Origin: Penelope pileata
Taxonomy: Eukaryota > Chordata > Aves > Galliformes > Cracidae
NCBI GenBank assembly: GCA_013396635.1
Contig: WBMW01005650.1
Coordinates: 5,393,440 to 5,457,439, forward strand
Direction: 5' to 3'
DNA length: 64,000 nt
Below are positions 1 to 11,716 of the stretch, in pieces. Both the position numbers and the translations under genes were made by a program. The number at the start of each line of letters is the position of its first letter. Position 1 is the first letter of the stretch. The notes below the pieces were generated by a model, which ran no database searches, was not told where the DNA came from, and saw only the letters and a program-made list of their open reading frames with translations.

Positions 1-127
1 ACTGTCTGGCAACAAGTGTGAACAGCAGCACCTCATTGGTTTTTGTTTTTCTTCTAAAACCGAAACATAGCCCCATACCAGACACTATGAGAAAAACCAT
101 CTTCTATCACAGCTAAAAACTAAGACA
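1..127 (+). mobile_element. 3' end of an avian endogenous-retrovirus LTR, truncated by window start
   Basis: The window opens inside an LTR. Its first 127 bases align end to end with the last ~125 bases of the LTR at 2053-2643. Both contain an ACTGT..CAGCAACAA-type block, a T-rich tract, a 'CATAGCCCCATACC'-type block (degraded in the other copy), the shared 12-mer CAGACACTATGA, and a terminal segment ending in GACA near position 127. The order and spacing of these blocks match, so this is the same family in the same orientation. Established knowledge: LTRs with this 3' end are common interspersed ERV remnants in bird genomes. The 5' part lies outside the window, so I cannot tell whether this is a solo LTR or part of a longer provirus. 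The sequence from 128 to 2045 shows no retroviral gag or pol open frame. Confidence 0.75.
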
Positions 128-2045
128 ACTTATTAGCCCAATGAAAACTGATCCACTGATTTCTTGCAAGATGGAATTTCACATATACTATCGGCCTGAA
201 AAAAAAGAAATAGCAATACACATAAAAATATTTCCTAAATCAATATCCTGACTTTTCAGTAAGAAGTATCTGTTCGCTTTCCAGTTCTGAAAATTAGACA
301 TGTGTAAGGCTAAATTATATACATTATTACTTTCAATACAATTTTTAACTGTCAATGCATCAAATGAAAAGCATTAATATACTTTGTTTCCCTGACTGAT
401 GAAAAACAAAGCAAGTAAAAGAAACATTTATTTATTTATTTATTTGAGAAGCAGTTTGCATTCCTACTATTCCTGCTGTAAGTATTTCATCAATGATGTG
501 ATATTATAGCAACAGGAAACTTGGAAGAGCATTAGTACTGTTCTTGAAGAAAAATATTCAAATGCTCGTACTGTTGCCAAATGGCTTCTTCTGTGTTGAT
601 GCTTTATATGATTCACTAAAAATAACAACAATTAACTCATCCCTGAAATTATTTCCTATCAATATTTTCATATGCTCTTTTCCTAAATAATCAGCAATAA
701 AACTACCCCTGGGGTTCTTTTGTCACAACAGATGGGAACCAAGGCTTCAGTCCAGCCAAAGTAGCACAACACTAAGAGTAGAGCAGTTTTCTAATACAGA
801 ACATTTAGATGCCGAAACAGACACATTGTTTCTGGTTTTTTAGTGAAGAGATATGCTGCTGTATTTTAGGGGGGGGCAACTTTCTCTCTTTTCCTGTAAG
901 GGATCCAAAAGATTTGACTGGTGGCTATTTTATTTATTTCTTAAAAGACTCAGCTTAAACCATGCACCAGAATTCACTAATAATATTTTTTTTTTGGTAT
1001 GTAAATGATAACTAAGTCTAAATGTTTCAAATGCATAATCCTGTATTTGTTCACTGATGTTAAATGTGAATGTGTATGATCACTTTTCATCACTAAATAT
1101 TCAAGTGATTTAACAGGACATTTACAATCCAGCACATTGGCAGGAATCTGACAGTCCAACTTGACAATTAGTTATGTTGAAGGAATAGACAGACCTTTGT
1201 GCAGGCTTTTACACTGTTAGGGCACAGACGCGGTACATAAATCAAAAACTTCAGATGAAAGATTGGCCAGTTTTTAAACGTGACTTTTGGTGATATATTT
1301 AATCTAAAAGATCTTTTTGACATCTTGGAAGATTGCGAATTGTTGTCAAGAATTTTAGGTGGAAGAAATGGAAGCCAAGATAGCTCCATCATAGTCTGAC
1401 AAGGTGGTGGAACTTGCTGCCAGTGTTCTCCGTAGGGGAAGAAAAATATAAAAGAAATGTATAGAAGATACAAACCATTCCTTAGCCTTGGTCTAGTCTT
1501 TGTGTTGATTAATGTAGTCTTTGCAATTCTTGCTTTGCACTTGACAAATTAGGGTATCCTAGCCTCTTCTCCTCTTAAATGCTACTATCATGCTACTTCT
1601 CAATCTGCATACACTGTATCTGTTTGGGGAAGAGTCCTATTTTCGTCATCTGCTCTGAAAAGCTGGCGTAGTCCCAGCAGATTGTCCTGACAGTAACTCC
1701 ATCTTTTGTTGTTTGCTGTTAAGTTAGAGAGAGAATTCTCTTTCTCCACTTAGCTAGTCCTCACAGATCATTATGAAATACAGGTGGCCTACAATTGCTG
1801 AAGCAAGAGATGTTTAGTGCAGTCTCATTTAAATAATTGTCATATTTCCTTCATTTCTAATGTTGGCCAGTAATAAATTTTTGATGCAGCTCTAGGGTCT
1901 GTCAAGTGTATTAACTGCTTTTGGTTCACTAGTTTTCCCTGGACTTTATGCAGGTTTTATATTTACAACTGTCTCCAAGTGTGCTTTCAAATTTGAAGTG
2001 TAGCTATCACTACGTGAACTATTAATCAGTGTGTTCAGCATAAGC
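128..2045. other. Unique AT-rich sequence, no gene seen
   Basis: This stretch between the two LTRs holds no open frame above about 100 codons and nothing resembling retroviral internal sequence. It contains a short (TTTA)n microsatellite at 427-445 and a G7 run near 870. Because the downstream LTR has its own flanking duplication, this DNA is more likely host sequence than a proviral interior. Confidence 0.6.
427..445. repeat. (TTTA)n microsatellite
   Basis: About 4.75 perfect copies of the tetranucleotide TTTA, read directly from the sequence. Confidence 0.9.
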
Positions 2046-2052
2046 AGTATAC
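2046..2052. repeat. Left target-site duplication of the solo LTR
   Basis: AGTATAC directly abuts the LTR 5' end and is repeated exactly at 2644-2650. Retroviral integrases create 4-6 bp duplications, so one base of the 7-bp match may be coincidental. Confidence 0.7.
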
Positions 2053-2643
2053 CTGCTGTGGTTTAACCCCGCAAGCAGCTAAACACCACGCAGCCTTTTG
2101 CTCACTCCATCCCCTCCCAGTGGGATGTGGGAGAAAACTGGAAAAGAAAAAGTTAGAATTCATATGTTGAGATAAAAAATATTTACTAAGACAGAAAAGG
2201 AAGACAAAAATAACAGTAACGATAGTGTGTGTGTGTGTGTGTGTGTGTGCACAAAACAAGTGATAGCCAGAGCAACTGCCCACCACCTGCAGGCCAATGC
2301 CTAGCCAGTCCCTGAGCAGCAGCAGCTCCCCTGGCCAACTCCTCTCAGTTTTGTAGGTTGTTCACATGGTGTCATAAGGTATGGAATGTCCCTTTGGCTC
2401 ATTTAGCTCAGCTGTCCTTGTTCTGTCCCCTCCCAGCTACTTGTGCCTCCACTGCCCTCTTCCTGGCAGGACAGTATGAGAAGCTGAAAAACTGAAACAT
2501 GCTCTGCATAGCACTGTTCAGCAACAACTAAAACATCAGTGTGTTATCAACATTGTTTTTTTTCCTAAAGCCAAAGCACAGCATCATAACAGACACTATG
2601 AATAAAGTCAAATCTGTCTCAGCTGAATCCAGGACAATACCAG
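2053..2643 (+). mobile_element. Solo LTR of an avian endogenous retrovirus
   Basis: A 591-bp LTR. Visible hallmarks are a start of the form CTGCTGTGGTTTAACCCC, then CAGCTAAACACCACGCAGCC, a 'TCCCAGTGGGATGTGGGAGA' block, and a GAGATAAA-type A-rich segment. Further along come 'GTCATAAGGTATGGAATGTC', 'CAGCTGTCCTTGTTCTGTCC' and the 3' block also seen at 1-127. An AATAAA motif at about 2600 could be the LTR polyadenylation signal. The 7-mer AGTATAC occurs immediately before (2046-2052) and after (2644-2650), which I read as the target-site duplication of one integration. No internal region is attached, so this is a solo LTR left by LTR-LTR recombination (known mechanism, inferred here). A 6-7 bp duplication would suit an ERVK-like element, but I cannot confirm the class without a repeat library. 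Confidence 0.85.
2225..2250. repeat. (TG)n microsatellite inside the LTR
   Basis: About 12-13 perfect GT/TG units lie in the middle of the LTR. They sit in a part of this LTR family that I recall as rich in CGCACGC-like alternating purine-pyrimidine sequence, so the microsatellite probably grew from the element itself after insertion. Confidence 0.9.
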
Positions 2644-2650
2644 AGTATAC
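2644..2650. repeat. Right target-site duplication of the solo LTR
   Basis: AGTATAC, identical to 2046-2052, follows the LTR 3' end directly. Confidence 0.7.
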
Positions 2651-4514
2651 ACAATCACACCTGTAATCCATGGCTAGGGGGAAGGTAGGCTTCTTCTCTT
2701 GTGCCATAATACAAGCCAGCCTGAGACATGCCTGTGTGAAACAGTGTCAAAGCAATGTCAGATCAAGAGTGAGATATGAAGAGATATCATTTATGCAATG
2801 AACAAGTGACTTAGGTTAAAATCGTTTAGCAGACCTCTGTGCATGTATCATTTTCATTTACAATTTTCTGGCTAATCAAATGATAAGAAATATACCAAAA
2901 TAAAAAGAAGTTAGAAAATAGATAAAAGTCTGCCAAAATAAGTAAGTCAGGAAATATTCCTGACTGAGATATTATAGCTATGACTTTTTTCTGAATGTTT
3001 CCATTTTTTCAGGGAATTAGATTCTAGAGCTAGAAGTTGTACTGAGCTATAAAGGAGTATGAAAAATATATTTATTTAGTTGCTTATTATATTGGGAGTA
3101 CCAGAAAGCACTGCAATATCATTATGAACGTAAACAATTAACCTATGTGAAAATTTTTCTAATGTGATACTCGTGTAGAATATGTAAGTGACCTTTTTTA
3201 AATTAATGATTGCAATATCTTCATCAGTGTTGTCAGGGCTGAAGAGGATAACGCCAACTGCAGAAAAAATTAAGAAGTGTCTAATTTTTTTTCCAGAAGG
3301 GATGGCATAAGGTTACAGAATTATAAAACATCCTTTTCGCAACTGAGTTTTAAGGTAGTCCATTTGAATTTAGAGTATATGCAATATACATAGTTCAGGA
3401 AGAAAAATTTACTTGTGTATAGGGAGTATCTGAAGGTAAAACGTATCTTAACACACATTTATAAGATGCTTTGTGAGAAGAATACATTTTTAAACTTACT
3501 GGTTCTGATTTTGTATGTTAGAAGACTGACCTTTTCTTGCCATTAAAATCAGTCATAAAAAAAATCTGTATTTTAAATGCAGTGCGTATTTTCCTTTATT
3601 AAATATTTAAAATAAATCATGTATTTACTTTTACTATTCTTTTTAACAATGCTGGTTTATAGTTCAATGTGAAGATTTCCAAGGACAGGAAGACTGTAAC
3701 TGCTGTATAAGCTATTGGTTTCCGGGCATTTTTTCAAATAGATTTTTTTTAAGAGCTTTTTTTTTTTTCTTACGTGGAAGTTTTAGCGCTTCTGTTAATC
3801 TGTCTCTTTTCAATTTGAAAACCTCTGAGCTGTCCAACAAACAAGACATTTCTGGGAGAATCAGACATTAGGGACTGGCAGCTCATTTCAGGACTCCAAG
3901 GTGTTCAAAGTCCTTATTTAAGAGAGCAGTTAGTATGAAAAGTTAGTATCTCCGCAAAGCAGAAGTCAAGCATGTTTAGCTTGAAGCACGAACTTAAATA
4001 TACATGATTCTGAAGAGAAATTAGTGCCTGACAACATGAATTGTGCCACTATGAGTTATAGGCTACATTTTGTGGTTGAATAAGAATGTATTTAAAAAAA
4101 AAAAAAGGAGAGAAGAAAAACAAACAGAAGGGCACTAAAATGAACAGGGAATGCACAGAAATCCTTAGACATTGCAATCCAGCAAGTGTGTGATAGGGTG
4201 GTTTGAGAAAAGTCCTCTGCAAATGGAAATACAGATCTAGTAGAGCACATTAGGAAGAAAGAAATTTTACCCACCGTAGTTGAAAAGCTTGAAATTTGAA
4301 AGGCTGACATGGATTTAATTCAGCAAAGCAGTTAATAAGAAATTAAATATTTCAGACACATGCAGTCTGTTAGAGAACTGCTAGGTCACTGGGCCTACCA
4401 AAGAGTAAAGAGGGCACTTGAGGTGAATAAGGTTTATGCTGAAAAGATAAGTGATCTGTAACTTTTCAAAAAACATAAATTAAAATGTCGAAGGTACTTG
4501 AAAAACATTTAGCA
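2651..4514. other. Unique AT-rich sequence, no gene seen
   Basis: No supported gene or recognisable repeat. Homopolymer runs occur at about 3760 (T) and 4095 (A). The open frame at 4092-4310 on the minus strand reads out of a poly-A/purine-rich tract and has no recognisable domain. Confidence 0.6.
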
Positions 4515-4800
4515 GAAATAGAAGAGGTCCAGAAAAGGGTGACTATGTAATTACAGACCTGCAATGACTTTGTAAGAGGATAGATCTGGAAGGATTATAA
4601 ACTTTGAGGAGCAAAGAGGAGTTAAATGGGACATAAGAAGTTAGAAAAAAATTAATTAAACTCCTTTTTATTCTTTTAATAATGGAGTATATATTCTTTC
4701 ATCAAAACGTAGTCTTGCGAGCTCAGTGCCACAAGCTGTAAAATCTGTAGAATATTAGATGTTTCTATTCTAGACGTGCTATATAATGTTGATCTTCTAG
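4515..4800 (+). mobile_element. Very old CR1-like LINE relic, sense orientation
   Basis: A degraded relic matching, block by block, the 3' part of old tetrapod CR1 elements as I recall it. A 'GAAGAGGTCCAGAAAAGGGT' block (4521-4540) is followed by a GTAAGAGGATAGA..GGAAGGATTAT segment and a TTTGAGGAGCAAAGAGGAG segment. A 'GAGCTCAGTGCCACAAGCTG' block (from about 4719) corresponds to the 'GAACTCATTGCCACAAGA' type region of CR1. Their order is that of a sense CR1, but divergence is high and parts are missing. The CR1 reverse transcriptase is not represented, so no function remains. The boundaries are approximate. Confidence 0.45.
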
Positions 4801-5215
4801 AAGGTAGACTCATGGAGATTTGTCGAAATTTCAGTGCATCAATCACAAGGCAGAAACATGTTAATCAGAATAATAATGAAATGTATAAAAAGTGGTTTAC
4901 TTCAGAGTTTCTAGAAATTTCTCTGAAGCATATACTACAAACCTGGCTGTAGGAATAGAATAGAAGCAAAACTATTCCAATCAATATGCATGATTCCTAT
5001 GGGAATCTATAATTCAACATACAAAAAGTTGGCAATTCTGTTTCTGTTTAGAAAATCACTTTAAGAATATATATACTGTGTATTTTATTAATGTTTTCAT
5101 AAACTGGCTTATAACGTTTTATGATTATGCATTTTCTGTCTCATGCAGTTCTCCACCAAACAACAAAATGAAATGCATTCTTTAGTTTTATATACATACT
5201 ATATTGCACATCAAT

Positions 5216-5232
5216 TTATATATATATATATA
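5216..5232. repeat. (TA)n microsatellite
   Basis: About eight TA dinucleotides, read directly. Confidence 0.85.
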
Positions 5233-5610
5233 CAGTATTGAAGAAAACAGTTGTCATCTGCATGACTGAATCTGCTATTGATTTCTTGTGTATTATTGAT
5301 TTGTAATCAAGTTTCACTAATTCATTTTGCATTCCATTAAAGTCTGCATTTGAAAGGCCAATGCTTTTCTCTCCTGTGGAATACTAGCTAAAATGGATGC
5401 AGAAATGACTAAATGTAATGACTTATGTGAAAAGTCACTCCTTGGGAACTTATAGGAATGTGAAATACGTTATACAAAAGCAGTGAAGAGACTTTGAGGA
5501 GAAAATACTAACAAACTAGTGTTTTTATCTTCTTCACACATGATGAAATTATTGCTGTGAATTTTTACCTTGTGGAAATCAAAATATCCTGGAGGTATCT
5601 GAATAAAATG

Positions 5611-5647
5611 TTGTCCATAAGTAGGGATTTTGTCCATAAATAGGGAT
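5611..5647 (+). repeat. 18-bp tandem duplication, 17/18 identical
   Basis: TTGTCCATAAGTAGGGAT (5611-5628) and TTGTCCATAAATAGGGAT (5630-5647) are separated by one base and differ at one position. This looks like replication slippage. Confidence 0.85.
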
Positions 5648-6504
5648 ACAATCTGGCTTTGTGCCCTATAAGCCTTTTAGTGTCCTGTTGCAAACAGACT
5701 TTGACAATGCAATAAAGTAAATCATATATTTTTCTTCAGAACAAATTACTGATCGTCTATATCCACTATATTTCCTGAATCTAGATTTCAGGAAAAAATG
5801 CATGTGAAATAAAAGTAAAATTCCAGAATAGATAAGTAGCCAGTTTGGTCAAATTAGCGCATCTCTACATTTTAATTGACAGTTAATTCACAATAACTTT
5901 GATCCTCTTCAGTTCTTCATCTCATGGAGAGATTCAACTCTTAGTTACCTCTGTGTATAGTTTCTTTATTTTCCATATGTTATTTATAAATGATGCTCTC
6001 TTAAGATGGAGAGAAATGGATTGTTCTGTGATGTAAACTTGCAATTACAACTGTTAGTTTAGTCCTGAGCTGGTGATATGGGTCACTTGATTCCTTGCAG
6101 AGGAAGAAATACCTTAGCATAAATCTTCTAGATACTCACTTAAGCAAGCAGAATATTAACATCTTACCCTTCCAAACTAAATTTGTTAAAATACACAAAA
6201 TAAGTTTCAACATGAAAAAAAAAGAAAAAATAGTAAAACTGAAAGCTAAAGCTGATTGACTCCTCCTAACCCATGCAAAAAAATTGAAAAGTCCACTGGA
6301 TGAACAGTTATAAATGTAGTTCTGAAGCGTTGTGTCAGGGCAATAGAATAATTTGAATAAAATAAAATTGATAGAATAAAATAGACTGGTGCTCTTCTAC
6401 TTCCTTAAAGACATGTAGCAGGAATCCGTGATATAAATCACACTGTTAAATAATTAATTCTTAAATTGCTACCTGCTAAAGATAAAGAACACAAATTTTA
6501 CAGC

Positions 6505-6529
6505 TTTTATTTATTTATTTATTTATTTA
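6505..6529. repeat. (TTTA)n microsatellite
   Basis: About six copies of TTTA, read directly. It is the second TTTA array in the window. Confidence 0.9.
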
Positions 6530-7144
6530 CCTTTTTTGGTACTTGGAATAAAATTAAATTTGAACCTATAGCCTCATGGCTTCTGGTATGATAAGAGATT
6601 TTATTCTAACCTTTATATTCCAGCTATGAGGTGCACTTTGTACAGCTGGTTGAGGATTTAGGCAGGAGATTTCCTTAGTACATATCAGCAGCTTCCTACA
6701 AAAACACCACATTTTCCATCAGACATTTCTGCCAAACTTTGTGCTGAATGGCTACTGTCTATGTACTTCTGTTTCAAATTCAGTGCTAACTCCAGCAGAG
6801 GAACAAATAAATTTGAAGACAATGAAAAATGTACTACTTTATTTCCCTAGGGTATATGCTATGTAGAAGTCCTTCAGCTAGAACTAGCTTTATGAGGAGA
6901 TATAAACAAAGTTAATCTTGAAATTCTGTTGTTTCTTCTTTGTTCATTTATTTTTCTACGTATTGATTTCATGCATTTCATTAGGTGTTCTCCATGTGTA
7001 TAGCAGGACCATTGCATTTTTTGTGGAAGAACTCTTAAAAAGAAAGGCAACATCAAATGTGATGTATATAAATAACTTTTGATAAAATAATTCCTGGGTT
7101 AGTAATTCCATGTTCTTTATTTTAGAAGTCAGACTTCACAGTGT

Positions 7145-7180
7145 CAGATAATACCCTTAGATAATACCCTCAGATAATAC
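7145..7180 (+). repeat. 13-bp tandem repeat, about 2.8 copies
   Basis: Units CAGATAATACCCT (7145-7157), TAGATAATACCCT (7158-7170) and the partial CAGATAATAC (7171-7180) lie head to tail. Confidence 0.85.
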
Positions 7181-10100
7181 AGCTTTTCATGTGGAGAAGT
7201 GTAAACACTCAATCTAGAAAATACCTACGTGTGTGTATACATTTATACATTGACATCTGAGCATTGTCACAGTTTGATACTTGGCTCTCAGCAGGAATAT
7301 GTGCATGATATGAGACAATCTAGCAAGTCACTGCACTTCAACTAAGCTAATCAAACTATGCACATACAAAGGCACTTGTACCCTTGACATCTCCAGTGTA
7401 CCCAAGTGATCTCCAATGACTTATAGACTATGTATCATTCTTCCACTTCTCTGTTCCTTTTAAATACCGTTTTCCTACAGCTTCCTGGTAATTACACATG
7501 CAAGGTCAAAGTCCCAAGATGGATCATGTCTTCTGACCTTTCACATAAGGAAAGCAGTAGTACCAAGAGATTCTGTCATCAGTGGTGTACTTTAAGATAG
7601 GCTTTACAACTAGTTCTGTATTCAAAACATGCTTTAACAATAATGTTCTCTACTCCACATTGCACCTGCACTCCTTTTTCCTACTCCAATGCAAGGATGT
7701 AGCTGAAGATTGAAGAGACACCTTATAAATTTACTTTGTGTTAAATATTATCTCACTTTATGCAATAGAACTCTTTCCTTTCCAAAAAATTCAGATGAGC
7801 ACCCTTTTTCCATCAGAGAACTTTAATAAATTATGAATAGAAACAAACTGTCCTGCTGCATAAATATGATTTACATTTTATCAGATAGAATGGTAAACAG
7901 TCTCTAAGTTGCCTCAGGTACATATTGATGATATACTTGACAAATCAGCTTATTTTAGAAGTGTGAGGCAGGAGGAGCAGTCCATCTGCATCCCTGGAAA
8001 AAGTATGAATTTCACCCAGCTAATGACTGGGTGGACCTGTTTTTCTGTTATTTATATCTTGAGATATTTTAACTCTAATTGGTCAAATGCTTTTTCTAAA
8101 TTAAATGAAAATCCCCAAAGCTTTAACCATGTTTCACACCATATTAAATGAGTACAGTACTGATAAAAAGAGGCAAAAAGAAGAAGGATCAGATTCTATT
8201 TGAGGAAAAATTTCAATCTCTGAAAATTAATATCTTTCTTTGGAGGAATCCCAAACAAGCTCTGTTCTTAAAAATGATCTGTATCTTAAGAAATGAAAAC
8301 AGAAGAACACCTTCTCATGAATTAATTCTTCTGAAATACCTTGGAATCCTAAATGCTTCGTGGCTTATTTGAAAGCAACAACTTTTATATGTTGCTTGTA
8401 GATTTGTACTTAAAAATTACGCTGGGCTAGTAAAATGTACTTCTTTCTATCAGGCTGGAGTTTACATTTCTTCTGATTCCTGTATTTTATTGCCCTGCTG
8501 TCATGATAGAAGGACAGAAAACGGCTGGTTGCATCACTGTAATGGATTCTTAGACAACATAACCTGCCAGCAATGGTCTGTGTCTTGAGCAATAGTGTAC
8601 AAATACCTAATCCAACTGATAGAAATATAGTGAGAGTATTATTTGGTTCTTGAGGTCTAAATATGCTAATGTGCTTAAGCCTGTCTTCAAATTAGTAGAT
8701 TTAGATAATGCATTAAAGGAAAAAAAAAAAGTGGAGAAGTGAAAATTCTCCTCAAAGGAGAGAAATGGAAGGAAATAGTGCATTCTTAGATAAACTGTAA
8801 TACTTCGCTTTTTTCTTTCTCATGGTTACCTTTTAAAAGCACGTATTTCTAATCAGGAATTCTTCTTGTGTCCACATGGTGATAACTGGCAGGTTGTTCA
8901 AGATGAATAGTAACTTTGCCTTAAAAATGAAAATAGACATTAACAGAAATAGGGGAATGTCTGGACTGCAGCAAATGAGCTCATTCCTAATCTGAGCTTC
9001 CCTTGGCTATAAAATAAACCCACATATCAGAAAGTATTCATGAAGTGAGAGCTGGAAGGCATCAATAATAATTTCAGTTGTAAAATGCACTGCAGAGTGA
9101 ATACCATACACAGCTTTCACTGTTATCTGAAACCATTAAGCATAGTCATAATCTGCATGCTGACGCTAAAGCAACCAGATGACAGTATTTCACTAAGAAC
9201 AAAAACTGTCATATTAGCTACTATAAAGACTCCTGAGGTTTTCCTCCTGCAGAATAAACTCTTGATATATACAACTTTTACAGGCAAGTAAGCTAATTTG
9301 TCTCTCTTGATTCTCTAAAACAGTTCGTAACACATTACATTTGTGAATGTAAGCAATGGTCAAAGTTTAAATGGATCGCTGTTAAACAAAATCAAAATTA
9401 CTTTTTAGGATGTATCCAAAGCATACTGGCTCTTAGGGATATTCAGTTTCTGGTTGTTTTGTTTTCTTCTGTAGCTCTTTTAAAAGAGTAGCAGAGATGA
9501 GTAAGTGGCAATGTGCTACTCACAGATAAAAGGAAAAAATAAAAACTGAAATAAACATTATGTAAGCAGCGGGTGGCACAGTAGTTCTTGTACTTCAGTG
9601 TTGAAAGTTGATTTTTCCTACTGTAACAAACTAATGCACTTTGAATTGATGCTTCAACAAATTAAGTGCAGAAACACACATTTGAATAAAAATATAAACT
9701 TCCCTGCTCGCAGGTCTCTAAATGATAACAAGTGGCTTTAAGATGGAAGTTCATGTCAGATGCCCACTAAAGAGTTAAGAAACTCGATCTTTCTGGATGT
9801 TGTGAAATTAAACCATCTGTTCTACTTAGAAAGTCCATACAAGAACCGTTGCTATCTAAATCCAGCATCTGTTGAAAGCATGCTGTATGCATATAGTTAA
9901 ATCCAGGGGTTGAGAGACAGTAGCTGCTCTTTCAGATAGATATGTAACAGTTGCTAAGATACCATATGGATTAAGGAGTGTGGAGGAATGTCTCTCTCCT
10001 CCGTACTTCCTCTGGCTTTGGTACAGAGAAGTAGATTTTGCTCCTAGTGGAAGGACTGAATGAATCCTTCCTTGATTAATCCTAGTCTAAAATAGGGCCT

Positions 10101-11702
10101 TAATGTGTTTAGCCAAATCATAATTTATCTATCCTGAAGTTCACTTTTCCCATCTCCTGTATTAGAAGAGGTCTTTAGTCTCTTGTGGCACTCCCATTCT
10201 GAAACTGAATCTTCTGTTAGCAACCATGTTGTTTTTCCACTCCTGTTCTCAGCTTCATATTTCTTTTTATCTATTGTATCTGAAACATATAGATCAATCT
10301 GTAGGAAATACACCATCTGGAAGTACCAGTGTGGATTTTGTTATTGTTGTTGTATTTGACAAGTGCTTTCCACATTAATCCCCTTCTGTTCCCAAGGCAT
10401 AAGCTAACAGCAACGCTTCCCTGAGTCCTACACATGCCTTAGTACTTCCTTCTGACAGTTTTGGGAAGAACAACAGCTCCATACTCAGGAGCTCTGACTC
10501 TTACTTGAGAGTCCGGTGAAAGGAAATCCCATTAGGTCTGGCTGTTGGAGTGAGAGTAATGTCTTACTACAATGCACTGTGAAAAGGAGAGAAAAAGAGC
10601 AGCTGGATCTCTCTCTGAAATCACAGATACTCAGTGATCTTTGTGTTGTGAATACATTTTTTAACATGTTAATTATTTGGAGGACGTTTGGTTTGCTGAT
10701 GTGGCTTCAGGCTAAATGCTTGCATGATGTAATGTCATGAGTGAGTCATAAATCATAAATCAATGATGCTAGGAATGGAAGTGAAAAAAGGTGATATTCA
10801 ACTTCATTTTTATTCTGAACAAAAAAGAATAGATTAGTTTTTGCATAGCCAAAAGTGTATTCTAAAGGAAATGACCAAAAAAATCTCAATGGAGGTTGGT
10901 CTGGTATTTTAAATACAGCATTCTGCAAGTTGATATTTTTAGTGTGCTGAGCTCTATTAGTGTACCGATCACATGAAAAGTGGTTAATTTGGAGCAAAAT
11001 GGGATCTTGGCAAGTGGTTCGAATCAGTTTAGTCAATTCAGACAAATAGTGTATTCTTAATTCCTGAATTAAAAATGGAATAAGAAAGGACTTCATTCTA
11101 ATTAAGGTGGTTACTAATTTGTAGAACTGAACATCAGAAGTTCACTCCAAAAGATATTCTAACACCTTTAATTACAACTTGATTACATTTTCTTAAATCT
11201 CTGATTAGCTTCAATTAAATCAAACTTGGATGTTTTTAAGGAAATACAAATGCAAGTATTAAATAAAACAGTTCAGAAATCTGAGTTTAAAACTTTTGGT
11301 GTGAAATTAATGTATATAATATAACCAGGGTCACACAAAGAATATTTTCAGTGTATGATTGTGAAATTGCAATTTACCTGTAATGTATTTGCAATACCAT
11401 TTCCAAAGCTCACACCTAAATTCACAATAGGGATTGTGGTTTGTAATGACAGGTACATGTCCTAGATAATAATCGTTTGACTAAAAAAGCCTCTGCAAAC
11501 CTGAGGCTGTCTCATTAACAAGTGGAGCTTGTCTGAATCATTTTCCTTACTCTCAGCCTGAGGAAAAGTCTACGATGCAAGAAAGGAAATTTTAAAGAAA
11601 GAGTACTCTTTGCACCTAACAAAAAGCTTTTATGTAAAAATAAAATTTTTAATTTGTCATATAATTTTCTTTTAAATTTTGAAAAGAAAATCTGAAAAAC
11701 TG

Positions 11703-11716
11703 TTTTTTTTTTTTTT
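11703..11716. repeat. Poly-T tract (T14)
   Basis: Uninterrupted run of 14 T. No poly-A-tailed retrocopy is recognisable on the minus strand next to it. Confidence 0.9.

Noticed and set aside
2035..2286. 83-codon minus-strand open frame
   Set aside because: It lies almost wholly inside the solo LTR and reads through the (TG)n array as a His-Thr repeat.
1..2650. One deleted provirus bounded by the two LTRs
   Set aside because: The 2053-2643 LTR is flanked by its own exact duplication and the interval shows no retroviral internal sequence. Two separate insertions explain the data better.
7145..7180. CRISPR-like short repeats
   Set aside because: The units are directly adjacent with no spacers, and the source is eukaryotic. 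It is an ordinary tandem repeat.
10746..11096. 116-codon minus-strand frame
   Set aside because: No domain or family resemblance and no splice or promoter signals. Consistent with chance.
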